From Deltaproteobacteria bacterium (GTDB taxonomy: Bacteria > Desulfobacterota > Desulfobulbia > Desulfobulbales > BM004), in the NCBI GenBank assembly GCA_019312695.1, contig JAFDCT010000032.1:1-5296 (forward strand): 5,296 nt of DNA, read 5' to 3'. Shown here piece by piece: positions 1-5,296 of the stretch. How positions within the stretch are numbered: the stretch's first letter is position 1; each line of letters begins with the position of its first letter. The notes beneath the pieces were generated by a model. The model was not told the origin of the DNA. It did not search any database and was given only the letters and a program-made list of their open reading frames with translations. Both the position numbers and the translations under genes were made by a program.

Positions 1-151
1 ACACGGGGCAGGTTTCCTCTTCAGTACACTGACAGTCAACCCATTCCTCATCTTTCTGGGTACCGCGCCATTCCATGTCACAGACACAAGTTCCGGCAAT
101 CTTTTTGTCTCCATTGCACTCCGGACAAACCTTCATGTTTTCATTGGCCAT
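1..151 (-). CDS. Small Cys-rich protein, N-terminal 50 residues (partial)
   Basis: The first 50 residues are visible and the gene runs off the left edge. It starts at ATG (149-151), preceded by a strong ribosome binding site, GGAGGTG, at 157-163. Cysteines fall at residues 9, 12, 22, 24, 40, 42 and 48. The first pair is CPECNG, the CxxCxG knuckle found in DnaJ-type zinc fingers. The CxC pairs (CVC and CQC) and the CP at 48-49 suggest that further metal ligands follow beyond the edge. There is no signal peptide or membrane segment, and the visible part is acidic, so it is probably a cytoplasmic zinc-binding or redox-active small protein. I do not recognise a named family. It has its own promoter and is probably not part of the argJ transcript. 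The reading frame is well supported; the function is unknown. Confidence 0.75.
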   Translation of the reverse strand, partial: MANENMKVCPECNGDKKIAGTCVCDMEWRGTQKDEEWVDCQCTEEETCPV

Positions 152-156
152 GATCA

Positions 157-163
157 CACCTCC
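157..163 (-). promoter_or_regulatory. Strong ribosome binding site of the Cys-rich gene
   Basis: On the minus strand GGAGGTG lies here, with GGAGG seven bases before the ATG at 149-151. It is the best Shine-Dalgarno match in the window and fixes the start of the small Cys-rich protein. A run of seven T lies directly upstream and should leave the site unstructured. Confidence 0.8.
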
Positions 164-203
164 AAAAAAATTAGACATCGATCATAAACATCTCCATAGT
201 AAT

Positions 204-232
204 ATAATATACACAAGGTGATAGCGTTTCAA
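204..232 (-). promoter_or_regulatory. Sigma70-type promoter of the Cys-rich gene
   Basis: On the minus strand a -35 element TTGAAA (227-232) and a -10 element TATTAT (204-209) are separated by exactly 17 bases. Each differs from consensus at one position. Transcription would start near 196-198, giving a leader of about 45 bases before the ATG. It lies in the 110-base gap after argJ, where I found no convincing intrinsic terminator, so some argJ readthrough into this gene is possible. Confidence 0.65.
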
Positions 233-261
233 GAATATGTCACTGCCAAATACCTGCAGAA

Positions 262-1446
262 TCAACTGCGGTAATCAGCATTAATTTTGATGTAGTCAAG
301 AGACAGGTCGGAGGTATAGATCTCAGCCGCCGCTTCACCGCTCTTCAAATCAATAGTGACAGTGAATGTCTTTTGTTTGAGAATTTCAGTTGCCTCGGCT
401 TCAGCGGCAGCCCCCCTACCCAGGCCATTCTGAACCAGAAGCACATCATCAAAGAAAATATCGACGCTGTTCTGATCAAATCCAACCCCGGAACGTCCCA
501 GGGCGGCTATAATCCGTCCCCAGTTGGCATCCTCGCCAAAAAAAGCTGTCTTTACCAGGGATGAATTTGCAATGGTGCGGCCAGCCAGTACCGCGTCCTT
601 TTCGCTGGCTGCCTGAACCACTCTGATTGTGACTGTTTTAGTTGCACCTTCCCCGTCTGTAACTATCTGCAGGGCCAGGTCTTTCAGTAAATCGGAGAGG
701 GCAGCACCAAATATCCTGCTTTCTTCACTATCTCTGGAAATAATTCCAGGAATGCCGGAGGTGCAATTTGCCAACACCAGAACTGAATCATTGGTACTCG
801 TGTCACCATCAACCGTAATCCGGTTAAATGACAGTTCAACCGCCCTTGATAGATGGAATTGCAGAATATCTGCCGCAATATCTGCATCAGTCATGACAAA
901 ACAAAGCATGGTAGCCATATCAGGCATTATCATGCCTGACCCCTTTGCCATGCCGAAGAGCTTTACTTCTTTATTTGCTATGACGCAGGTGCACGCTGCA
1001 GTTTTCGGGATCGTATCAGTTGTCATCATGGCACGGGCAACATCATCGTAACCGGTTGCCGACAAACCTGAGACCAGGCTATCCATTGCCGCAGCAATTT
1101 TTTCTACCGGCAGCTGTTCACCGATAACGCCTGTCGAAGCTATCTGCACCAGGTTTTCATCAATATTCAAGGCTGCAGCGGTCAACCCAGAACAGGTCTG
1201 AGCCACCTGCGCACCTGCCCTTCCGGTACAGGCGTTTGCCACGCCGCTGTTCACCAGGATAGCCTGAGCTTTGCCCTGCCCGATGCGATCGATATCGAGC
1301 AATACCGGCGCTGCCTTCACACGGTTTTTGGTAAAAACACCGGCAGCGACAGCGGGTTTTTCAGAAAATATGAGGCCGAGGTCAAGACGGTTTTTTTTCC
1401 TGATTTCAGCTGCAACCGCAGCATATTTAAAGCCCTTGATAATCAC
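262..1446 (-). CDS. argJ: Glutamate N-acetyltransferase / amino-acid N-acetyltransferase ArgJ
   Basis: ArgJ moves the acetyl group from N-acetylornithine to glutamate, recycling the acetyl group in the cytoplasmic cyclic arginine pathway; bifunctional members also use acetyl-CoA. The 394-residue length is normal for the family. The precursor is self-cleaved before a Thr nucleophile, seen here as KGSGMIMPDMATML with the cut between A178 and T179. Other family motifs are STGVIG (104-109, oxyanion-hole region), TTDTIPK (142-148), GDTSTNDS (214-221) and the C-terminal KINADYR. The start is GTG at 1444-1446: the next in-frame codons upstream soon meet a TAG, and IIKGFKYAAVAA matches the usual ArgJ N-terminus. 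The ribosome binding site is weak (TAGG, eight bases upstream). It begins 40 bases after the secA stop with no visible promoter or terminator between, so it is probably cotranscribed. Whether it is mono- or bifunctional cannot be told by eye; an ArgA-type gene in the same unit hints at a recycling role. Confidence 0.96.
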   Translation of the reverse strand: MIIKGFKYAAVAAEIRKKNRLDLGLIFSEKPAVAAGVFTKNRVKAAPVLLDIDRIGQGKAQAILVNSGVANACTGRAGAQVAQTCSGLTAAALNIDENLVQIASTGVIGEQLPVEKIAAAMDSLVSGLSATGYDDVARAMMTTDTIPKTAACTCVIANKEVKLFGMAKGSGMIMPDMATMLCFVMTDADIAADILQFHLSRAVELSFNRITVDGDTSTNDSVLVLANCTSGIPGIISRDSEESRIFGAALSDLLKDLALQIVTDGEGATKTVTIRVVQAASEKDAVLAGRTIANSSLVKTAFFGEDANWGRIIAALGRSGVGFDQNSVDIFFDDVLLVQNGLGRGAAAEAEATEILKQKTFTVTIDLKSGEAAAEIYTSDLSLDYIKINADYRS

Positions 1447-1486
1447 AGGAATAGCCTATCAGTGTTTGTTAATCATTTTAAGCTGT

Positions 1487-2929
1487 TTATTTAACCCTGC
1501 CACAGCATTTTTTATACTTTCTGCCACTGCCGCAAGGGCAAGGATCGTTGCGTCCGACCTTTTCACCTTCCCGCTGCAGAGGTTGCTGTTTCTGTTCCCC
1601 TTCCTGCCTTCCCCGGCTTAAACGCATTTCAGCCTGCTGCCGCTTTCTTTTTTCCATGGCCTCGCGGTCAACATCCTCCTCGCTGGCAATCTGAATGCGG
1701 AACAGGGTGGTTAATGCCTGCTGTTTTACAGTTTCAATCATGTTGGCAAACATTTCAAAACCCTCACGCTTGTATTCATTAAGAGGGTTTTTCTGGCCAT
1801 AACCACGCAGGCCGATACCTTCTTTGAGGTGGTCCATGTTGAGCAGGTGTTCCTTCCAGTAGGTGTCTACCATCTGCAGAAATATGACCCGTTCAAGATA
1901 ACGCATGCCTTCAACACCGATTTTTTCTTCCTGCTCCCCATAGGCCTGCCGGGCAATTTCCAGGAGCTTATCAATAAACTTAGCGTGATCCAGGTCCTGC
2001 TTGTCAGCATCACCCCATTCAGGTATAAAGCCGATGATGCCCTGCAGCCGCTCGTTAATGCCCTGCCAGTTCCAATCAGGTGATAACACCTTGGGCTCAA
2101 CAAATTCAGCGGCAACCGACTCCATTTCCTCGGTAATGATCTCTTCAATAACGGGCTTGATATCATTGCTTTCAAGCGCTTCACGCCGCTGCTGATAGAT
2201 AACCTCTCTCTGCTTATTCATGACATCATCATATTCCAGCAGATGTTTACGGATATCAAAATTATGTCCTTCTACCTTTCTCTGGGCATTTTCAATGGCA
2301 TTGCTGATCATTCTATGTTCGATAGGCTCATCTTCCTCCATACCCAGCTTATCAAGGATGCCGGAAATCCTGTCGGAGCCGAAAATACGCAGCAGGTCAT
2401 CTTCCAGCGATAGATAAAAGCGGGACGAACCCGGGTCCCCCTGCCTGCCTGAACGGCCTCGCAGCTGGTTATCAATGCGCCTTGACTCATGCCGGCTTGT
2501 ACCAAGAATATGCAAACCACCCAATCCAGGTACCTCTTCACCAAGCTTGATATCAGTTCCCCGTCCCGCCATATTGGTGGCTATGGTAACTCTTCCCTTC
2601 TGCCCTGCTTTTGCGACAATCTCCGCCTCCTTCTCATGGTGCTTCGCATTGAGTACGGAATGCTTGATACCTTTTTTCTTGAGCATATTGGATATCTTTT
2701 CAGAAACATCAATGGATATTGTACCGACCAGTACCGGCTGCCCTTTTTCGTGAAGTGCTTTAATCTCGCGAATAACGGCCCGGTACTTTGCTTGAATATT
2801 CTTGTAGATAACATCAGGGTAATCATCTCGGATCATTTTCTTATAGGTCGGGATGATTACCACGTCAAGATCATAAATTTTCTTGAACTCTGCAGCTTCT
2901 GTATCCGCCGTACCTGTCATACCCGCCAA
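1487..2929 (-). CDS. secA: SecA, C-terminal part (residues 369-848 of the full frame)
   Basis: This is the rest of SecA, taken from the first Met after the internal stop; homology actually begins 18 codons earlier, at 2983. In this part's own numbering it shows the end of nucleotide-binding domain 1 ([15 protein letters not shown], 1-15) and nucleotide-binding domain 2 with GRGTDIKLG (122-130) and [20 protein letters not shown] (155-174). Helical scaffold and wing domains follow ([19 protein letters not shown], 230-248). The tail ends in a SEC-C zinc motif, [13 protein letters not shown] (464-476), the site that binds SecB and phospholipid in E. coli SecA. The Met at 2927-2929 has no clear ribosome binding site and sits inside a conserved motif, so independent translation looks unlikely; the natural reading is continuation of the upstream frame. 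It ends with TAA, 40 bases before argJ. Confidence 0.92.
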   Translation of the reverse strand: MAGMTGTADTEAAEFKKIYDLDVVIIPTYKKMIRDDYPDVIYKNIQAKYRAVIREIKALHEKGQPVLVGTISIDVSEKISNMLKKKGIKHSVLNAKHHEKEAEIVAKAGQKGRVTIATNMAGRGTDIKLGEEVPGLGGLHILGTSRHESRRIDNQLRGRSGRQGDPGSSRFYLSLEDDLLRIFGSDRISGILDKLGMEEDEPIEHRMISNAIENAQRKVEGHNFDIRKHLLEYDDVMNKQREVIYQQRREALESNDIKPVIEEIITEEMESVAAEFVEPKVLSPDWNWQGINERLQGIIGFIPEWGDADKQDLDHAKFIDKLLEIARQAYGEQEEKIGVEGMRYLERVIFLQMVDTYWKEHLLNMDHLKEGIGLRGYGQKNPLNEYKREGFEMFANMIETVKQQALTTLFRIQIASEEDVDREAMEKRKRQQAEMRLSRGRQEGEQKQQPLQREGEKVGRNDPCPCGSGRKYKKCCGRVK

Positions 2930-2983
2930 CTTATCATAGAGCCGGAAATAATTCTGAAAGGTAATGGACGCCAGTGTCTGGTT

Positions 2984-4033
2984 TTAACGTTCTATCTTGA
3001 CTCCCTCCTTGGCTTCCAGGGCCTGATGTAAACCCTCACTGTAACGGCGGCCAGGCATGGTGCGGCCGGTAAACTCATCAACGATTACCACTTCACCGTC
3101 CTTCACCAGATAGTCGACATCCCGCTGGAAGAGAAGATGAGCCTTAAGGGACTGATTTAAATGGTGCAAGTATTCAATATTTTTGGGATCATACAGGTTA
3201 TCCACTTTGAGCAGTTTCTCACCCAGGGCCACACCTTCCTCAGTCAGTGATACTGACCGTGATTTTTCATCAAGGTTATAATGTTCATCGCTTTTGAAAC
3301 CAGGAATAACCCTATCAACCAGGTGATAGAGTTCTGTTGAAATATCTGCCGGGCCCGAGATAATCAGAGGTGTTCTGGCTTCATCAATAAGAATTGAGTC
3401 TACCTCATCAACAATGGCAAAGTTGAAATCTCTCTGGCAGTAATCCTTGATATCAAACTTCATGTTGTCGCGCAGGTAATCAAAGCCGAATTCGTTGTTG
3501 GTGCCATAGGTGACATCACCATTATAGGCCTCCTGGCGTTCCTGATCATTCATCTCATGCAGGATAGTGCCGGTAGTCAACCCCAGAAAACGGTAAATGG
3601 CCCCCATCCATTCTGCATCACGACGGGCCAGATAGTCATTGACCGTAACAACATGCACTCCTTTTCCTGACAGGGCATTAAGATAAACCGCCAAGGTTGA
3701 ACACAGCGTCTTGCCTTCGCCTGTTTTCATCTCAGCGATCTTGCCCTGGTGCAGTACGATCCCACCGATAAGCTGAACGTCGTAGTGTCTTTCCCCAATA
3801 ACCCTTCTGGCAGCTTCCCTGGTTACGGCAAAGGCTTCCGGCAGGAGGTCATCAAGTGACTCTCCACTTGCAACTCTTTCCTTGAATGCAACTGTCTTTG
3901 CGGCCAAGGATTTATCATCAAGCTTCTGGATATCTGCCTCAAGGCTGTTAATCCTTTCCACCAGAGGTTGAATCTGTTTCAGTATCCTTTCATTTTTACT
4001 GCCGAATATTTTTGTTAATGCCGAACCTATCAT
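2984..4033 (-). CDS. secA: SecA, N-terminal part (residues 1-349)
   Basis: SecA is the cytoplasmic and membrane-bound ATPase that drives preproteins through the SecYEG channel. This part holds most of nucleotide-binding domain 1 and the preprotein cross-linking domain. Visible motifs are Walker A MKTGEGKT (102-109), [14 protein letters not shown] (129-142), [12 protein letters not shown] (179-190) and the Walker B segment [13 protein letters not shown] (208-220). [29 protein letters not shown] follows near 316-344, in separate stretches typical of the domain end. The ATG start at 4031-4033 fits the family N-terminus ([15 protein letters not shown]). A GGAG at 4044-4047 lies ten bases upstream, a longer than ideal spacing. 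The product ends at the TAA at 2984-2986, before nucleotide-binding domain 2 and the helical scaffold. Alone it lacks half of the ATP site and could not act as a translocase motor. Confidence 0.93.
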   Translation of the reverse strand: MIGSALTKIFGSKNERILKQIQPLVERINSLEADIQKLDDKSLAAKTVAFKERVASGESLDDLLPEAFAVTREAARRVIGERHYDVQLIGGIVLHQGKIAEMKTGEGKTLCSTLAVYLNALSGKGVHVVTVNDYLARRDAEWMGAIYRFLGLTTGTILHEMNDQERQEAYNGDVTYGTNNEFGFDYLRDNMKFDIKDYCQRDFNFAIVDEVDSILIDEARTPLIISGPADISTELYHLVDRVIPGFKSDEHYNLDEKSRSVSLTEEGVALGEKLLKVDNLYDPKNIEYLHHLNQSLKAHLLFQRDVDYLVKDGEVVIVDEFTGRTMPGRRYSEGLHQALEAKEGVKIER

Positions 4034-4129
4034 TTACTCAGAACTCCATAGTAAAACCGCTTTGCAGTCTTTTATTTCTTTTGAGGCTGTCTCCTTCAAT
4101 CTCTTAAGAACGGGAAAGCTGTTTTGAAG

Positions 4130-4151
4130 CTGGACACAAGCCTCAGTCCAG
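4130..4151 (-). repeat. Small hairpin in the gap before secA
   Basis: The arms CTGGAC and GTCCAG (4130-4135 and 4146-4151) are perfect complements around a ten-base loop. They lie in the 162-base gap between the GNAT gene and secA. No U-tract follows on the minus strand, so it is not a standard terminator. It could be a weak leader structure, an RNA processing site, or chance. Confidence 0.4.
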
Positions 4152-4195
4152 GATTTTTCCGTTCTGCTGCACCAGCTTTAGGAAAAAATCGAATG

Positions 4196-4681
4196 CTACA
4201 GGATATTATGTATTTTTTCCCAGATCAGGGCTTCTTCGTTGCAGTCAGGGAACTTGGAACAGTTGATGCAATCACTCCACACCTTGTGTGGCAGCTCTGA
4301 CTTATCAATATCCCTAAAACCCAGTTTTCTGAAAAATTCCGGCTGGTATGTCAGGGTAAAAATCCTGGTGATACCATAAGAATCTGCCTCTTTCAGGGCC
4401 TTGGTGATAAGCTGCCGCCCCACCCCCTTGCCATGATACTCGTCTATGACTGCCAGCGACCTGATTTCCGCAAGATTTTCCCAGCAAATATGGAGGGCGC
4501 ATACTCCCACCAGTTTTTGATTGTCCGGTTCTTCTCCCTGCTCTTCCACATAGACGCTGAAATCCCGCAGCTGATCGTACAGGGAACTCAACGATCTGCC
4601 CAGCAGGAGATCTTTATCAGCATAATACTGCAACAGCTTATAAATTTTCTTAATATCGCCCATTCGGGCATTGCGGATCAT
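4196..4681 (-). CDS. argA: N-acetylglutamate synthase, short GNAT type (ArgA-like)
   Basis: This probably acetylates glutamate with acetyl-CoA, the first step of arginine synthesis. At 161 residues it is a GNAT domain without the amino-acid kinase domain of classical ArgA, as in the short synthases of several deltaproteobacteria. RSLAVIDEYHGKGVGRQL (74-91) contains the acetyl-CoA pyrophosphate loop (HGKGVG). TYQPEFFRKLGF (111-122) and KSELPHKVWSDCINC (127-141) are segments I associate with this subfamily. Cysteines 138, 141 and 147 near the C-terminus may bind a metal. The ATG at 4679-4681 has GGGAG at 4684-4688 only two bases upstream, tight spacing, but MIRNARMGDIKKI is the expected N-terminus; the next Met (residue 7) would cut the first beta strand. 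It appears to be the first gene of a unit with secA and argJ. The GNAT fold is certain, the glutamate specificity likely. Confidence 0.85.
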   Translation of the reverse strand: MIRNARMGDIKKIYKLLQYYADKDLLLGRSLSSLYDQLRDFSVYVEEQGEEPDNQKLVGVCALHICWENLAEIRSLAVIDEYHGKGVGRQLITKALKEADSYGITRIFTLTYQPEFFRKLGFRDIDKSELPHKVWSDCINCSKFPDCNEEALIWEKIHNIL

Positions 4682-4734
4682 TACTCCCGTACCCTCATAT
4701 AAGTCTTGGTTTCATATGAAATAATCCAGGCCAT
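4681..4734 (-). CDS. Possible 17-codon leader ORF overlapping the GNAT start
   Basis: An ATG at 4732-4734 opens a short frame coding MAWIISYETKTYMRVRE. Its TAA shares one base with the ATG of the GNAT gene (TAATG), the arrangement used for translational coupling. The predicted transcription start is only about nine bases upstream, leaving room for a poor ribosome binding site at best (AAGAA). It contains two Arg codons (AGG and CGG) near its end. An ORF this short occurs by chance often; coding status is unproven. Confidence 0.22.
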   Translation of the reverse strand: MAWIISYETKTYMRVRE

Positions 4735-4740
4735 TGTTCT

Positions 4741-4750
4741 TGGCGCGCCA
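4741..4750. promoter_or_regulatory. Ten-base palindrome at the predicted transcription start
   Basis: TGGCGCGCCA is a perfect palindrome that abuts and overlaps by one base the -10 element of the GNAT-secA-argJ promoter. That position suits a repressor site, but it does not resemble the AT-rich ARG box bound by ArgR, and GC-only palindromes of this length can arise by chance. Confidence 0.25.
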
Positions 4751-4778
4751 TCTTACCCCGAGAGTTACACAGGGTCAA
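4750..4778 (-). promoter_or_regulatory. Sigma70-type promoter of the GNAT-secA-argJ unit
   Basis: On the minus strand TTGACC (4773-4778) and TAAGAT (4750-4755) are separated by exactly 17 bases, each element close to the TTGACA/TATAAT consensus. Transcription should start near 4743, giving a leader of about 60 bases before the GNAT ATG. A second CTTGAC copy lies ten bases further upstream, but it would leave only 15 bases to the nearest candidate -10. No promoter of similar quality is seen in the gaps before secA or argJ, so this one probably drives all three genes. Confidence 0.65.
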
Positions 4779-4854
4779 GCATTGTCAAGAATGAATATTC
4801 CAGCAGCCAAATGCTGAGAAGACGATTTCCTGTAATCCAACCAAACGGGGGTAA

Positions 4855-4892
4855 GGGCTAGCCAGCCGGGAGAAGAATTGTCTGGCCAGCCC
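4855..4892 (-). repeat. Strong inverted repeat spanning the stop of the small membrane protein gene
   Basis: The arms GGGCTAGCCAG (4855-4865) and CTGGCCAGCCC (4882-4892) form an 11-base-pair stem around a 16-base loop. In minus-strand RNA the only imperfect pair is a G-U wobble, while plus-strand RNA would have an A-C mismatch, so any RNA function is likelier on the minus strand. The TAG stop of the small gene lies in the stem. No U-tract follows, so it is not a classical intrinsic terminator, though it could protect the 3' end of the argS transcript or slow transcription. Confidence 0.5.
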
Positions 4893-5013
4893 AGATGCCT
4901 ATGAGAAACACCCACAAAAAAATACAGAATAATACGGCGCCGACACCCAACAGTCCCCTCAGGGTAAGCTCAAATTTTATAGTCTTTTTTTTCTTCTTTC
5001 TGCTCCTGGCCAC
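4858..5013 (-). CDS. Small single-pass membrane protein, likely truncated SPOR-type anchor
   Basis: This 51-residue protein has a very basic N-terminus (R3, R5, then five Lys at 6-10), the segment TIKFELTLRG, a hydrophobic span at about 21-41, then WAGQTILLPAG. The topology would be N-terminus in the cytoplasm with a short periplasmic tail. From memory, deltaproteobacterial genes directly after argS often encode SPOR-domain proteins that begin with the same basic-FEL-hydrophobic-WAGQ layout and continue for 100 or more residues to a peptidoglycan-binding domain. Here the frame stops at TAG just after the membrane span. Continuing through the TAG gives about 30 more codons with no SPOR resemblance, so the domain seems lost rather than hidden behind one stop. 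The start is GTG at 5011-5013; no in-frame ATG is available and no clear ribosome binding site is seen. It lies 77 bases after argS and is probably cotranscribed. Confidence 0.6.
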   Translation of the reverse strand: MARSRKKKKKTIKFELTLRGLLGVGAVLFCIFLWVFLIGIWAGQTILLPAG

Positions 5014-5090
5014 AATTTTATTACCAGTAATTACAGAACAATTTATCCAAATCTAAATAAATCTTTTTTAAAAAACTCCACACTTACACC

Positions 5091-5296
5091 TTACATGGAT
5101 TCCGGCGCGGAAAGGCCGACTACCCGCAGTCCGTTATGGAATACTATGCGTAATGCCTCGGCCAACCACAATCTAGCCCGGGTGAGTTCCAAGTCCTCTG
5201 AAATTACCAAATGGCTGTTATAATAACTGTGAAACTGACCGGCCAGATCCATGAGAAAAAAGATAATCCGATGTGGTGACAGGTCAAGGGCTGCAT
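5091..5296 (-). CDS. argS: Arginyl-tRNA synthetase, C-terminal end (partial)
   Basis: The last 67 residues are visible and the rest lies beyond the right edge. ArgRS attaches arginine to tRNA-Arg in the cytoplasm. The fragment belongs to the DALR anticodon-binding domain: PHRIIFFLMDLAGQFHSYYN is the characteristic helix, and the protein ends LRVVGLSAPESM, close to the usual class I ArgRS terminus (LGVSAPERM type). The frame is open to the window edge and ends in TAA at 5091-5093. It precedes the small membrane protein gene and is probably cotranscribed with it. The domain is distinctive enough that another synthetase is unlikely. Confidence 0.93.
   Translation of the reverse strand, partial: AALDLSPHRIIFFLMDLAGQFHSYYNSHLVISEDLELTRARLWLAEALRIVFHNGLRVVGLSAPESM

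Larger units (their letters stand above)
1487..4033 (-). pseudogene. secA: secA, interrupted by one in-frame TAA
   Basis: The whole span is one continuous secA frame of 849 codons including the terminal TAA, the usual length for the family. Codon 350 (2984-2986) is TAA. Before it the frame reads VKIER, and after it [22 protein letters not shown], which is the ordinary SecA sequence. E. coli SecA, as I remember it, has Glu between these segments, so GAA to TAA, one transversion at plus-strand base 2986, accounts for the break. There is no frameshift, insertion or deletion. Both sides of the break keep all recognisable SecA motifs and show no further decay, which argues against an old pseudogene. 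TAA also ends argS and secA itself here, so the code is not reassigned. I label it interrupted rather than dead: sequencing or assembly error, recent mutation and readthrough all remain possible. Confidence 0.8.

Noticed and set aside
152..261. Intrinsic terminator after argJ
   Set aside because: Only a four-base-pair CTGC/GCAG stem is present near the argJ stop and no U-tract follows it.
629..1051. Long plus-strand open frames opposite argJ and secA (for example 629-1051 and 2489-3031)
   Set aside because: They lie wholly opposite conserved genes, have no recognisable domains, and are shadows of the coding strand's codon pattern.
1447..1486. A separate promoter or terminator between secA and argJ
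   Set aside because: The 40-base gap has no paired -35 and -10 elements and no hairpin with a U-tract.
1487..4033. Stop-codon reassignment as the explanation for the TAA inside secA
   Set aside because: TAA also terminates argS (5091-5093) and secA itself (1487-1489) at the expected family ends, so TAA is a normal stop here. TAA is also not the codon used for selenocysteine or pyrrolysine.
4783..4788. The upstream TTGACA as the main -35 element
   Set aside because: It matches consensus better by itself, but no good -10 lies at 16-18 bases; the TTGACC-17-TAAGAT pair is better overall.
5064..5075. TTTTTTAAAAAA palindrome after argS as a terminator
   Set aside because: It is AT-only with no GC stem and no loop, so it would not form a stable terminator hairpin.

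Overview
All supported genes in this window lie on the minus strand, so the gene order below runs from high to low coordinates. The protein families suggest an anaerobic deltaproteobacterium (Desulfobacterota, possibly near Desulfobulbales). They are a short stand-alone GNAT acetylglutamate synthase next to secA and argJ, an argS followed by a basic single-pass membrane protein, and a small Cys-rich protein. The taxonomic assignment comes from remembered family similarity, not from a search.

Layout. 5296-5091 holds the C-terminal end of argS, which enters from outside the window. 5013-4858 is a 51-residue membrane-anchored small protein, probably the N-terminal anchor of a SPOR-type protein that has lost its C-terminal part. 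It ends inside a strong GC-rich inverted repeat. 4857-4682 carries a good sigma70-type promoter and a possible 17-codon leader ORF. 4681-4196 is a GNAT N-acetylglutamate synthase (ArgA type). 4195-4034 is a 162-base gap with a small hairpin. 4033-1487 is secA, interrupted by one in-frame TAA at codon 350. 1446-262 is argJ, starting at GTG. 261-152 carries a second good sigma70-type promoter. 151-1 is the start of a small Cys-rich protein that runs off the left edge.

How the genes fit together. The GNAT gene, secA and argJ look like one transcription unit driven from the promoter near 4750-4778. ArgA-type and ArgJ enzymes supply the acetyl group at the start of arginine synthesis and recycle it from acetylornithine, and the neighbouring argS charges tRNA with arginine. 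SecA is the preprotein translocase motor and has no metabolic link to arginine; the association is positional.

The main anomaly is the secA stop codon. The two halves are in the same frame, 18 normal SecA codons lie between the stop and the next Met, and the stop replaces a residue that is Glu in E. coli SecA as I remember it. One base change explains it. secA is normally essential and single-copy, so the stop is either a sequence error, a true mutation complemented elsewhere, or a site read through in the cell. I saw no CRISPR array, tRNA, rRNA, insertion sequence or phage gene, and no clear previously undescribed system.
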